Shown here piece by piece: positions 54,488 through 63,463 of a DNA stretch of 64,000 nucleotides. Positions within the stretch are counted from its first letter, which is position 1, and each line of letters begins with the position of its first letter. The stretch spans positions 1,302,001-1,366,000 of the forward strand of contig NZ_AP021879.1 of NCBI RefSeq assembly GCF_009689005.1. The letters run 5' to 3'. The DNA is from Desulfosarcina ovata subsp. ovata (GTDB lineage: Bacteria; Desulfobacterota; Desulfobacteria; Desulfobacterales; Desulfosarcinaceae). The position numbers and the translations under genes were made by a program. The notes beneath the pieces are model-generated. The model worked only from the letters and a program-made list of their open reading frames with translations, did not search any database and was not told where the DNA came from.

Positions 54488-54999
54488 CAACCGGCCTCCT
54501 TTTCGGATGTTTTTTCAGGTTGATACCAGATTAACGGCTGGCCACTTGCAGCGGTTTTTAACATGAGGACCTGTCCGCTGCCTGCATTGACTTCTTCCAC
54601 GCTACTAACCAGGGTTGGTTTTTTGCCTATATGCATGGGAAGGAAAATAATCACGAGAACCGCAGCCACAGCTCCTATTGCCGACGGTATCCACACAGCA
54701 GGTAATTTAAGCCGTTCTTTAAATTGTTCCCACCGGCCACGCAATCGATCGGAAAAAGTTGGCAAAAAATCAACTTGGGCTTGGATGTTTTCCCACATTT
54801 TGTCAAAATCTATAGCTTGATCAGAATAATCGGCAGCGGACATGATTAATTCATTTGTCTCTTTCAATTCGGCAAGTAGTTCCCGACAAGCTGTGCATGT
54901 CTTCAAGTGGGCACCCACTCTTTGTTTGTCATTTTCTGACAGTTCATTATCGATGAACGCTGCCAACATGTTTTCAATAGATTCACAGGACATGTTCAT
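54487..54999 (-). CDS. Transmembrane anti-sigma factor with zf-HC2 domain
   Basis: 170 residues. The zinc-binding anti-sigma motif HLKTCTACRELL (H31, C35, C38) is preceded by AAFIDNELSENDKQRV, typical of zf-HC2. One transmembrane helix lies at about 103-122 (SAIGAVAAVLVIIFLPMHI). The C-terminal periplasmic part is about 45 residues. It would bind and hold the ECF sigma factor encoded upstream. It overlaps the sigma gene by 4 bases. Confidence 0.88.
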   Translation of the reverse strand: MNMSCESIENMLAAFIDNELSENDKQRVGAHLKTCTACRELLAELKETNELIMSAADYSDQAIDFDKMWENIQAQVDFLPTFSDRLRGRWEQFKERLKLPAVWIPSAIGAVAAVLVIIFLPMHIGKKPTLVSSVEEVNAGSGQVLMLKTAASGQPLIWYQPEKTSEKEAG

Positions 55000-55589
55000 T
55001 TCTTTTTGTCCTTTTTGATTTTTTTCAGGATAGCTCTCAAATTTTTAAGAGCCTCTGTTTTATTAGTACCCACAGCAATCCTGCTAATTTTAAGTTTGTG
55101 CACAATTTCATTATAGTTAAGGCCTTTCTGGGTCAATTGAAGGATTTCACGTTGCCTTTTCGGTAGTTGCTGAATACCAGCGTTGACCTTATCCATTTTT
55201 TCTTTTTTTTCTATTAGCGCTTCAATATCACCTCTGAGGTTTTTATCTATATCTTCTTCGATGCCAAATGGCACTTCGTCGCCTAATCTTTTTAGAGCAT
55301 GCTTTCGTCTATGGTAATCCCTAAATTGATTAATCGCTATGGAGAACAGCCACGTTTTGAAAGATGAATCCCATTCAAAATCTCTCAAACCACGATAAGC
55401 TCTTAGTAGAGTTTCCTGGGTCAAGTCTCTTGCGACCTCATGATCGCCTACTTTTTTTTTAATGTAGATAAACAGTACCTGGCGGTGCCTATCGAAAAGG
55501 GAGTTGCAGTCTTGTTGATCACCTCCAAGGCACGATTCAGCTAGATCTATATCATCTAACTGCGGCTTAATATCATCTAACTGCGGCAA
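54996..55589 (-). CDS. ECF RNA polymerase sigma factor
   Basis: 197 residues from a TTG at 55589, supported by AGAGGAA upstream. Sigma-70 region 2 is at about 30-95 (LFDRHRQVLFIYIKKKVGDHEVARDLTQETLLRAYRGLRDF, then WLFSIAINQFRDYHR). Region 4 is at about 140-185 (LPKRQREILQLTQKGLNYNEIVHKLKISRIAVGTNKTEAL). The first codons contain a 21-bp tandem duplication (PQLDDI twice). It heads a three-gene operon with its anti-sigma and a secreted protein. Confidence 0.9.
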   Translation of the reverse strand: MPQLDDIKPQLDDIDLAESCLGGDQQDCNSLFDRHRQVLFIYIKKKVGDHEVARDLTQETLLRAYRGLRDFEWDSSFKTWLFSIAINQFRDYHRRKHALKRLGDEVPFGIEEDIDKNLRGDIEALIEKKEKMDKVNAGIQQLPKRQREILQLTQKGLNYNEIVHKLKISRIAVGTNKTEALKNLRAILKKIKKDKKK

Positions 55590-55865
55590 GGTGTTCCTCT
55601 ACTTATTAAGTTAGACGTAGGATAATTTTTTTTATACAATGCTTTTTTCATAATATTTTCTGAGAATTATTTCAACAAGCTTTCTAAAGCCAACCAAATC
55701 TATTTTAGCATTTTCCCTGCCGCTTATCTTTAATGACAATTCTTTTTTAAGGCGTTGTTTGAATAAAATCGGGAAGGCTGCGTCTGAACTCTCAAAAAGC
55801 TCAATTCAAATTCAGAGAATTTTTTCTGAAACAAAAACATCAACATAAAGGAGAAGGAGGAAAAA
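55590..55865. promoter_or_regulatory. Divergent promoter region between ECF operon and RCC1 gene
   Basis: 276 bp, AT-rich, no gene. It must hold the promoters for the leftward ECF operon and the rightward RCC1-repeat gene. AAAGGAGAAGGAGG precedes the RCC1 gene ATG. No clear -35/-10 pair can be named with confidence. Confidence 0.5.
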
Positions 55866-57932
55866 ATGAAAAAAAATGAATTGACCATAACTGTGGCGAT
55901 TTTGTTGACCCTGTATGCCCTTATAAACCTTGGGGCAGGATACGGCCAATTCGCCAAGGATAGCCTGGTAAGTGGCACGGAATCCCTTGCAGCCGACATG
56001 GGGCAATGGGCCGGGGACGAAGCCGGATCAAAACGGGTCCGCAATCAGGGAATGGAAGCATCCACCATTCTTTATGGCATCGCCATTTTCATACTGGCGA
56101 CCGGTGTGTTGGATCTTACCGGTTCAGTTGGTCTATTTGCTGGCGCGCGATGGGCGGTGCCTCTGGTAGCTTTCTTTCTGTTTTTTTCGAAACCTGCCCT
56201 TGTTAGCGCCACCGAGCCGATGGTGGCGGCGGGATCTCATCATACAGTCGGGTTGAAAAGCGATGGCGCTGTAGTGGCGGTTGGTGATGGCAATGGTGGG
56301 TTGGATGTATCGGGCTGGAGCGATATCATTCAGGTCGCGGCGGGGGATAACTATACTTTCGGACTGAAAAACGACGGCACGGTGGTGGCATCTGGTTTTA
56401 ATGTTCGATTTGAGACGGATGTTTCTGGTTTGATCGACGTCATTCAGGTTGCCGCAGGATTTAATCATATCGTCGCATTGAAAAGCGACGGCACGGTGGA
56501 GGCAGTCGGTTATAATACTCATGGTCAATTGAATATTTCAGGCTGGACCGACATCATTCAGGTTGCTGCGGGAACTCATAATTCCGTGGGTCTGAAAAGC
56601 GATGGCACGGTGGTCGCGGTCGGACATGACGAATATGAAGAACTGGAGGTCGATGACTGGACCGAAATCATTCAGGTTGCCACGGGAGGCTATTGTACAG
56701 TCGGATTGAAAAGCGACGGCACGGTGGTCGCGGTAGGGCATGGCATCTCTGACAGCCTGGATGAATTGGAAATCACCGGTTGGACCGACATCATTCAAAT
56801 CGCAGTGGGATATAATCATATCATTGGCCTGAAAAGCGATGGCACTGTAGTAGTAGCGGAGCACAGTATAGTCGCATGTCAATTGGATGTTTCAGGCTGG
56901 ACCGACATCACCCAAATCTCCGCAGGATATAGCCATGTCGTCGGTTTGAAGAGCGACGGAACGGTGGTGGCTGCCGGAGATAACGAATATGGCGAGTTAC
57001 AAGTTGCCGGATGGACCGGAATCATTCAGGTCGCAACGGGAAATGATCATACCGTTGGCCTGAAAAGCGACGGCACAGTGGTGGCGGCAGGAGATAACGA
57101 AAACGGTGAGCTGGAAGTCGCCGGCTGGTCGGACATCATTCAAGTTGCGGCGGGAGGTAACCATACCGTGGGCCTGAAAAGCGACGGAACGGTGGTGGTA
57201 GCTGGCAACAGTCATTGTAGTATATTTGTAGCCGACTGGACCGACATCATTCAGATTGCTGCAGGAGGTGACAATGCCGTGGGGCTGAAAAGTGACGGAA
57301 CGGTGGTGGCAGTTGACTATATTTCCCCCGGTGTAACCGCTTGGACCGACATCGTTCAGGTTGCGGCTGGAGATTACCATATTGTCGGACTGAAAAACGA
57401 CGGTACGGTGATGGCGGTCGGAGATTACGTTACCGGAGATTACGTTACTGGCACTGATGTTTCGAGCTGGACGGACATCATTCAGGTCGCGGCGAGAGCA
57501 TCTCATATCATCGGTTTGAGAAGCGACGGCACGGTGGTCGCGGTCGGATATATTTATGGCAGCCGGGACGCGTTGGAAGTTGATGGATGGACCGGAATCA
57601 TTCAGGTCGCAACGGGAAATGACCATACCGTGGGCCTGAAAAACGACGGCACGGTGGTGGCGGTAGGAGATAACGAAAACGGTGAGCTGGAAGTCGCCGG
57701 CTGGTCGGACATCATTCAAGTTGCGGCGGGAGGTAACCATACCGTGGGCCTGAAAGGCGACGCTACGATTATGGCGATCGGAGATAATAGCATTGGCCAG
57801 TTAAGCTTTTTCACCAACCCATTGCTGGTATCAGGAGATAGTAGCGATGATGACGGTGACGATGATAGTGATGATAGTGATGGTAGTGATGGTGGCGGTG
57901 GCGGTGGATGTTTCATTAACACACTGAAATAA
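55866..57932 (+). CDS. RCC1-repeat protein with N-terminal membrane anchor
   Basis: 688 residues. Two or three hydrophobic segments (about 8-25, 65-82 and 95-115) are followed by 14 repeats of about 36-40 residues of the type W(S/T)DIIQVAAGxxHxVGLKSDGTVVAVG, forming one or two RCC1 beta-propellers (about 118-650). The tail is aspartate/serine/glycine-rich and ends GGGGGCFINTLK. That resembles the CFIATA tail seen on many secreted proteins of Desulfobacterota. Presumably surface or periplasmic, binding a partner. Divergent from the ECF operon. Confidence 0.85.
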   Translation: MKKNELTITVAILLTLYALINLGAGYGQFAKDSLVSGTESLAADMGQWAGDEAGSKRVRNQGMEASTILYGIAIFILATGVLDLTGSVGLFAGARWAVPLVAFFLFFSKPALVSATEPMVAAGSHHTVGLKSDGAVVAVGDGNGGLDVSGWSDIIQVAAGDNYTFGLKNDGTVVASGFNVRFETDVSGLIDVIQVAAGFNHIVALKSDGTVEAVGYNTHGQLNISGWTDIIQVAAGTHNSVGLKSDGTVVAVGHDEYEELEVDDWTEIIQVATGGYCTVGLKSDGTVVAVGHGISDSLDELEITGWTDIIQIAVGYNHIIGLKSDGTVVVAEHSIVACQLDVSGWTDITQISAGYSHVVGLKSDGTVVAAGDNEYGELQVAGWTGIIQVATGNDHTVGLKSDGTVVAAGDNENGELEVAGWSDIIQVAAGGNHTVGLKSDGTVVVAGNSHCSIFVADWTDIIQIAAGGDNAVGLKSDGTVVAVDYISPGVTAWTDIVQVAAGDYHIVGLKNDGTVMAVGDYVTGDYVTGTDVSSWTDIIQVAARASHIIGLRSDGTVVAVGYIYGSRDALEVDGWTGIIQVATGNDHTVGLKNDGTVVAVGDNENGELEVAGWSDIIQVAAGGNHTVGLKGDATIMAIGDNSIGQLSFFTNPLLVSGDSSDDDGDDDSDDSDGSDGGGGGGCFINTLK

Positions 57933-57968
57933 TAGTCCAACATTTTCATTGATCAAGGTGTGGTTTAG

Positions 57969-58076
57969 TACATCGATGGTGAATACCAGCACCCATCGGA
58001 GGCCACCAGCGGAATGTGGAGCTACAACGCCAATAATAAGTTACGACTCTGGACGCTTTATTCGGGTTCGTTTTAG
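57969..58076 (+). pseudogene. C-terminal fragment of a lost gene
   Basis: An open frame with no start, running YIDGEYQHPSEATSGMWSYN and ending LWTLYSGSF, directly before a terminator. It looks like the tail of a larger protein whose body was lost when the RCC1 gene or its cargo moved in. Not recognised. Confidence 0.45.
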
Positions 58077-58078
58077 TT

Positions 58079-58104
58079 AACTACCACCGCCCTTGGTGGT
58101 AGTT
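58079..58104 (+). terminator. Hairpin after RCC1 region
   Basis: AACTACCACC-GCCCTT-GGTGGTAGTT, a perfect 10-bp stem. It lacks a long T-run, so termination is possible but not certain. Confidence 0.6.
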
Positions 58105-58176
58105 GACTATCTACGTTCTGTTTCTGCTGAATTCTGTTTTTTGGCAAGCCTTCGCCTCGTGAACACATACATTAAA

Positions 58177-58443
58177 ATGGGGAGGATGGAAAATTTTATG
58201 GTTGAAAAACGACGATTTGAAGATGTTGAGGGCAAATTCCCTGCCGTAATAGATGAAAAAAGATCGGGCGAAAGGACAAAGGATCCGGTAATTCGCAAAA
58301 TCCACAGACGAAATCTTCAGGCAAAACTTCGCTTGGCAAAAGGATTGCTGGCGCTGGGGCTCGAACCGAGCCGTGTGGAAATAGTACTTAACATTCAAAT
58401 GCACAATGCGAATGGAAAAACAAAGTCAAAGGAAATAGTATAG
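58177..58443 (+). CDS. Small basic protein before VirD4-like ATPase
   Basis: 88 residues from the ATG at 58177. The ATG at 58198, with GGGGAGG 12 bases upstream, is also possible. Basic and helical (IHRRNLQAKLRLAKGLLALGLEPSRVEIVL). It is 9 bases from the ATPase gene, so probably in one operon and possibly functionally linked. No recognised domain. Confidence 0.55.
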   Translation: MGRMENFMVEKRRFEDVEGKFPAVIDEKRSGERTKDPVIRKIHRRNLQAKLRLAKGLLALGLEPSRVEIVLNIQMHNANGKTKSKEIV

Positions 58444-58452
58444 GCATTAAAA

Positions 58453-61086
58453 ATGACGACTTCCCTGAAGATACCTGCTGTAATCACAATAGCAAAGGGT
58501 GGCTGTATTGAAGCTACGGCGGCACTAACGCTCACCTCAATTGTATCCGCCGAACTCGTATCATCAACCAATGACAAATACCTATTGAATAACGAGGCGT
58601 TATGGATGATCCAGTGGGAAGGTCGGTTAAAACTAATGCAGGCCCTGGCACTGTGGCCCGATCACACAGTACTGGAGCTTCGATGGACTGCCCATCCGGA
58701 CTTTCAGCAGCCCTCTCAAGGGCAATTATGGATCGATTTGGTTCTTAAGGCATCGGCCGATACCAAAGATGTGGCGGTTCAAGCTGTTGTCCAGGGTTAT
58801 TTGCGCCTTCTCCCGCTATTGGAAACCCATTTGCCTAATATAACTTTCGAACCGATCATTCGGGAAAGTGTTCTAATATATCACCAAACCCCCTTTAAAA
58901 CCCAATCCGTTTTGTCAATCGGGAGACTTAAACGGCGAATCGTTCTGTCTGATTCCTTGCCTCGGATATCACTGGGTTTCGGCCCTCTCAAAGAAGAAAC
59001 GGGTAAGGAGGACTGTTTGGATTTGTGCTTTCCATGGTCAGCGGCTATGTTGACTTCGAACGAACTGGCTCGTGGGCTGATGTCATTGTTGGATCCCATC
59101 CAGCTGGTGGTTCGGCTGAAGGCGCACCGGCCTACATTCGACGATCTGCAGCGACTCGAGAATCAAATTGCCGAATGTGAGCGGTTTTTATCGGCCGGAC
59201 GTGCGGACCACATTGCCTCGACGAAACAGGTGGCCATGATCCGGGATATGACTTTGCGGCAATTGATCCAAATCAGGGATGCTTCCTTTTGTGCTGATGC
59301 CTTTTTGCTCTCTGGTGTGCCCATGGATGAGGCTTTCGCCGTTGGCTTGGTCCAGATGATACTTGCCTCTACCTCTGATAGGGATGACAACAATTTATTT
59401 GCGGGTGGGTTCACTGTGAGCCCTTTGGACTTGGATAATTCGACACAACAGCGGGGCTTCAATGAAAAACCCATTTCGCCCCAAGAAGCAGCTGCGATCT
59501 TCTCGCTTCCCCTGCCGGCAAAAAGTGATGTGCCCGGATTGCCAATTCGGCGATGGCGGACTTCAACCATTTCCTTTTACGATGGAAACACTATATCAAA
59601 AAAAAAGATTGCGCTTTTCGATAACTTTCACAACGGGTGGTTGCAGCCGGTATCTTTGACCAATGAAGACCGAATGCGACACATGTTTGTCGTAGGGGCC
59701 ACTGGTACCGGGAAAAGCGTATTCCTTGCCAACATGATTCTTCAGGATATCGCAAAGGGGCATGGGTTATGCGTCATCGATCCCCATGGGGATATGGTAG
59801 AATCCATCCTTACGCGAATCCCTGAACGGCGTGCCGAAGATGTTATTGTAATGGATGTTCTCGATGAATGGCCAGTGAGCTTCAATCTACTTCAATGGGA
59901 CTCGATTGAACAGCGGGATATGATCATTGACGAAATGTATCATGCTATGGACCTGATGTACGACATGAAAGAGACTGGTGGGCCGATCTTTGAAAATCAC
60001 TTTCGGAACATGCTCAAACTGCTTTGCGGTGACGGAAGTAAGCAGCGGAGTGGGTTCTCTCCCACGGTTCTGGATTTCGAGCGATGTTATCAGGATTCTG
60101 ACCTGAGGAAATGGCTGAAGGAGAGAACATCGGAAAAAGAGGTAATCGATTTCCTACAGCAAATCGAAAAGGCTGATTATGGTGACATACGGATTTGCAA
60201 TGTGAGCCAGTACGTTACAAGTAAATTTGGGCGATTTTCCAGCGATACCAGATTAAGACGTATTTTCGGCCAAAATAAAAGCAGTTTTTCTTTCGACGAT
60301 ATTCTGAGCCAAGGAAGAATTTTTCTGGTTAAAATGGGCAGAGGGCGTTGGGGAACCGAAGTAAGCAGGCTTTTGGCCAGTCAGCTGGTGGCTCGTTTTA
60401 AAATCGCCGCTATGAAGCGTGGAGCAATAAGCGAAAAAGATCGCAAGGATTTTTTCCTGTATGTCGATGAAGCCGGATTGATACCACCCGACAGTGTAGG
60501 GGATTTGCTATCAGAGGCCCGCAAATATCGCCTCGGCGTGGTTTTGAGCACTCAGTACACAAAGCGGCACTGGTTCAGTTCAATAGGTAATTTAGCTAAG
60601 GGGGTACAATTTTTCATTTTAATAACAGATAGTTATATTCAATATGACTGGTTTTTCAAGCCTGCTATAACATATTGATATTATTGGATCACCTATTGAA
60701 CTGAACCAGTGCCCACAAAGCAGCTCAGCAGCCAAATATCAAAGGGTCGCAAGGACACCTTGATAGATAGTGTGATCGGTAATGTGGGGGCCACGATCGC
60801 ATTTCGCTTGGGGCGCTCTGATGCCAAAGAAATGGCTGATATTTTCTGGCCTGATTTTTCCATGGTAGACGTTGTTCGACTGCCTAATTTCCATGGGTAC
60901 GCTAAGATTCAACAGAACGCCCAAGTCACTCCACCATTCAGCTTTCGGACACGGCCGTTGAAAGGTCGCGGCAATGCAAAACGGTCTGAGCGAATTCGCA
61001 AGCTGTCTTCTGATCGTTATGGGACTGACCCCGCGACCATTGACGCTCAGATTCGGATGCGAAGAAAACCGTGGAAAAAGGATTGA
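58453..61086 (+). pseudogene. VirD4/HerA-like DNA translocase ATPase, split by MITE
   Basis: Without the 148-bp insert and one CACAAAGC, the gene is 826 codons in one frame, joining LSTQYTK to QLSSQISKGRKDTLIDSV. It has a poorly conserved N-terminal domain (about 1-380) and a P-loop ATPase with Walker A GATGTGKSV (about 416-424), CVIDPHGDM and Walker B LYVDEAGLI. The end, with GNVGATIAFRLG, is typical of VirD4/TraG-like and DUF87 transfer ATPases. The existing 741-residue frame stops inside the MITE and lacks the last 125 or so residues, including part of the motor domain. Confidence 0.85.
60566..60713. mobile_element. 148-bp MITE with 23-bp perfect inverted repeats
   Basis: Both ends carry GGCACTGGTTCAGTTCAATA plus GGT in perfect inversion (60566-60588 and 60691-60713). 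The target duplication CACAAAGC lies at 60558-60565 and 60714-60721. No gene is inside. The GGCACTG start and 8-bp duplication suggest mobilisation by an IS6- or IS1595-like transposase. No such transposase gene is in the window. Confidence 0.93.
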
Positions 61087-61099
61087 TCTCTTTTTTATC

Positions 61100-61360
61100 A
61101 TGGTGTGGTTTGTAAGCCAAAGCAAACAGCTATCTCCTAACCCAAAACAAAAATGGAGGTATTCGATAGCAACTTGTCCAAATTGCGGTCACACCCCTTA
61201 TGGTTTCAGCAGTTCCTGGATGTGGATTTATCAATGTAATGATTGTGGCAGGCACTTCCGTCACAACTGTGGATCCACAACAGGGAGCGGAATGCGATGT
61301 GCCCATTGTGGTTCTGAAAACACTAAAAAGGATCACGAGTGTCACGAGAAACCGGATTAA
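61100..61360 (+). CDS. Small zinc-ribbon protein
   Basis: 86 residues. Two or three zinc-knuckle pairs: CPNCG, CNDCGRHF and CAHCGS. The frame stays open and the cysteine spacing is regular. The ATG at 61100 has no strong ribosome binding site. It follows the VirD4-like gene by 13 bases, so it may be its last operon member. DNA or RNA binding is plausible, no family named. Confidence 0.55.
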   Translation: MVWFVSQSKQLSPNPKQKWRYSIATCPNCGHTPYGFSSSWMWIYQCNDCGRHFRHNCGSTTGSGMRCAHCGSENTKKDHECHEKPD

Positions 61361-61604
61361 GTTGAGAAGTTATTTCGGTTATCAGACGATTTATTGTATG
61401 GCGTCATTTAACATTGCGTCTCCATGCATGTCCTCTCTTTTCTTTGTTGATAACGTTGAACCGGTTCAAGGAAATCGGCAGTTTACCAGATTCACGGCAT
61501 GGTCGCGCTCGTAATCCGAACTCCGGCCCAGTACATACCTTTCCCCGTCGAAAAGCGAGGCGACAATGAAAAATTCCAAGTTTTTTTACTGGTATCTGTC
61601 GTGC
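61361..61604. other. Gap between zinc-ribbon gene and darG
   Basis: 244 bp at the convergence of two transcripts. No supported gene and no clear terminator hairpin seen. Confidence 0.4.
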
Positions 61605-62666
61605 TCATGCATTTCCCTGGACTTCAATCCCGTCGATCCAGCCCTTTCGTGCCAGCACATCGACGGCGATGGCAATTTGGCGTGGTGTGAATTGTCGCTT
61701 ACGGTCACTCCAAGCATAGGCGTGTTTCTCAACGTCGAACAGGGTGCGCAAGTTTTCCTTTTTGATCACCCAATGCACCGTAGAAAGCAGTTCCAGGCCA
61801 AAGGGCGATTCAAAGCCTTCGACCAGTTCAGCCACCTTGTCAAACCTGGCGCGTGTTTCCGCGTGTTGTTTCAAAAAAGCTGTGGCGTCCTCAATGGCAC
61901 CCGGCACCAGTTTGAGCTGCTTGTCCGGTGCATCGCCGCCATCAGCATAGCCTGCAACAAGATGGCCCTCGATGGCATGTAAAACATGGCGCAGATTTTC
62001 GGCATATGGGCCGTAAATCGCTTTTTGGTATTTGAGCCGTAAGGGTTCCCCGGCTTCCTGCATAAAATACATCAGCTTATGAAGTTCCAGCAGGGTCACC
62101 ATGGGATCCAGCAGGCCGTTGAGGTAACGGTGCATCAATTCCACAAGGGCGGCCCGGCCAGCTGTCATCTTGGGTACCTCCCGGCTGTGCTCCATTTTCT
62201 CTGTTTTCGGTGCCCCTTTGGGCTCATAGATGATCACCTGCACATCTGTGAGCGGTTCAACCGCCGCCTCGATGCGGGACTTCACCTGCTGCCAATTCAG
62301 CCCGCCCAGACCGCTACCCAACGGTGGGATGGCGACCGAGCGGATAGTGTAACGGCGAATGACTTCCACCAAAGATCTAAGCCCGGATTCAATGTCCCCC
62401 ATGCGGCTTTTGCCGCGCCAGTGGCGTTTGGTTGGAAAATTGATGATATAGCGGGGAGGAATCAATTGGCCAGTCTCATACACGAACATGCGGCCGGGCT
62501 GCACTTTGTCCTGCTTGCAGGCCAGCGCATAGGCCTTGAAATTCTCAGGAAAGGCGTTTTTAAACTGCAACGCAATGCCCCGTCCCATCACGCCGACACA
62601 GTTGACTGTATTAACAATGGCTTCGGATTGATCTTTGAGAATGTCGCCGCTCTTGTATTCAATCAT
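61605..62666 (-). CDS. darG: DarG antitoxin: DNA ADP-ribosylglycohydrolase
   Basis: 353 residues from the ATG at 62666, which has GGAG 6 bases upstream. The N-terminal macrodomain (about 1-150) has IEYKSGDILKDQSEAIVNTVNCVGVMGRGIA and the phosphate loop PPLGSGLGGL. It removes ADP-ribose from thymidine in DNA. The C-terminal domain (about 165-353: VTLLELHKLMYFMQEAG, YGPYAENLRHVL) matches DarG proteins, which also bind the toxin directly. It lies 16 bases after darT in the same transcript. Confidence 0.93.
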   Translation of the reverse strand: MIEYKSGDILKDQSEAIVNTVNCVGVMGRGIALQFKNAFPENFKAYALACKQDKVQPGRMFVYETGQLIPPRYIINFPTKRHWRGKSRMGDIESGLRSLVEVIRRYTIRSVAIPPLGSGLGGLNWQQVKSRIEAAVEPLTDVQVIIYEPKGAPKTEKMEHSREVPKMTAGRAALVELMHRYLNGLLDPMVTLLELHKLMYFMQEAGEPLRLKYQKAIYGPYAENLRHVLHAIEGHLVAGYADGGDAPDKQLKLVPGAIEDATAFLKQHAETRARFDKVAELVEGFESPFGLELLSTVHWVIKKENLRTLFDVEKHAYAWSDRKRQFTPRQIAIAVDVLARKGWIDGIEVQGNA

Positions 62667-62682
62667 AATCGACTCCAATTTA

Positions 62683-63339
62683 TCAATAATACCAGTCTGT
62701 TTTTATTTCAATTCGAGGGTTGTGACCACTTTTTCCAAGCGCGTTGACCGCAGCATGATACGTTGCTCTTGAACAAACCCCGATACGGTCTATCAACTCC
62801 CAGGGGAAGCTGAGTTCCAATAAAAATTCCGCCTGCTTGCCTTCCTTTGCCGAAGGGGAGACCACTCGACCACCCCATTGATTGCTTTGGACTGCATTCC
62901 AGTCAATCTCATCAAGCCGGGCCAGATCGCAACGGTCCTCGAAGTAGTAGGCCCCCGCATTGGACAGGGTGAAGGCCCATGACCGCTGATACTGCTGCGC
63001 CCAGGCCACCGACCGGCGAAGATCGGCTTCCAGATGAATGATCGGGCCTTGTCCACCTGTGTAAGTCAAGTCGGGATGATTGCCTTGGTAAATCAAATAT
63101 AGCATAATCGAGCGCGGACAGAAATAAAACGGAACACAGTCGCCCACATGCAAGTGCGGATGACTTGTCAGAGACAATTGCAGCCGTCGTTGTTTGATAT
63201 GGTTCATCCCTACGGTAGTGCCGGGCGGTAACCGTCGGATGATTTCCGCATCGCACCAAAGGCAGCCATCGGCGATAATCGACGGAAGCCGGTCCACGTG
63301 TACAATGTGGTAAATCTTGGGTTGTAGTGGTACAGCCAA
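62683..63339 (-). CDS. darT: DarT toxin: ssDNA thymidine ADP-ribosyltransferase
   Basis: 218 residues. NAD-binding His in IYHIVHVDRLPSI (H11/H14), VGMNHIKQRRL loop, Arg76 in FCPRSIMLY, and catalytic Glu171 in KQAEFLLE. DarT attaches ADP-ribose to thymidines in single-stranded DNA and blocks replication. DarG reverses this. DarTG pairs act as addiction and anti-phage modules. The short spacing to darG means joint transcription, and the XRE gene upstream may control them. Confidence 0.93.
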   Translation of the reverse strand: MAVPLQPKIYHIVHVDRLPSIIADGCLWCDAEIIRRLPPGTTVGMNHIKQRRLQLSLTSHPHLHVGDCVPFYFCPRSIMLYLIYQGNHPDLTYTGGQGPIIHLEADLRRSVAWAQQYQRSWAFTLSNAGAYYFEDRCDLARLDEIDWNAVQSNQWGGRVVSPSAKEGKQAEFLLELSFPWELIDRIGVCSRATYHAAVNALGKSGHNPRIEIKTDWYY

Positions 63340-63463
63340 TTTTAACCCCCCTCACAATCAGGTGGCAGCGTATCGTCTAAGGAGTCGGAATCATATGCGA
63401 TATTTTTGTCCATTTTGAAGTTTTTTTGAAACAATCAGAGCTTACGAATTTTACTGCACTTTC

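Noticed and set aside
51616-55589. Type III-E CRISPR (Craspase) locus
   Set aside because: TPR-CHAT and an ECF sigma factor are present, but there is no gRAMP-like effector, no Cas1 and no repeat-spacer array in the window, so only an analogy is kept.
56997-57740. Long minus-strand frame of 247 codons opposite the RCC1 gene
   Set aside because: It exists because the plus-strand repeats use codons free of reverse stops. It has the same 14-fold periodicity, no ribosome binding site and no independent family signal.
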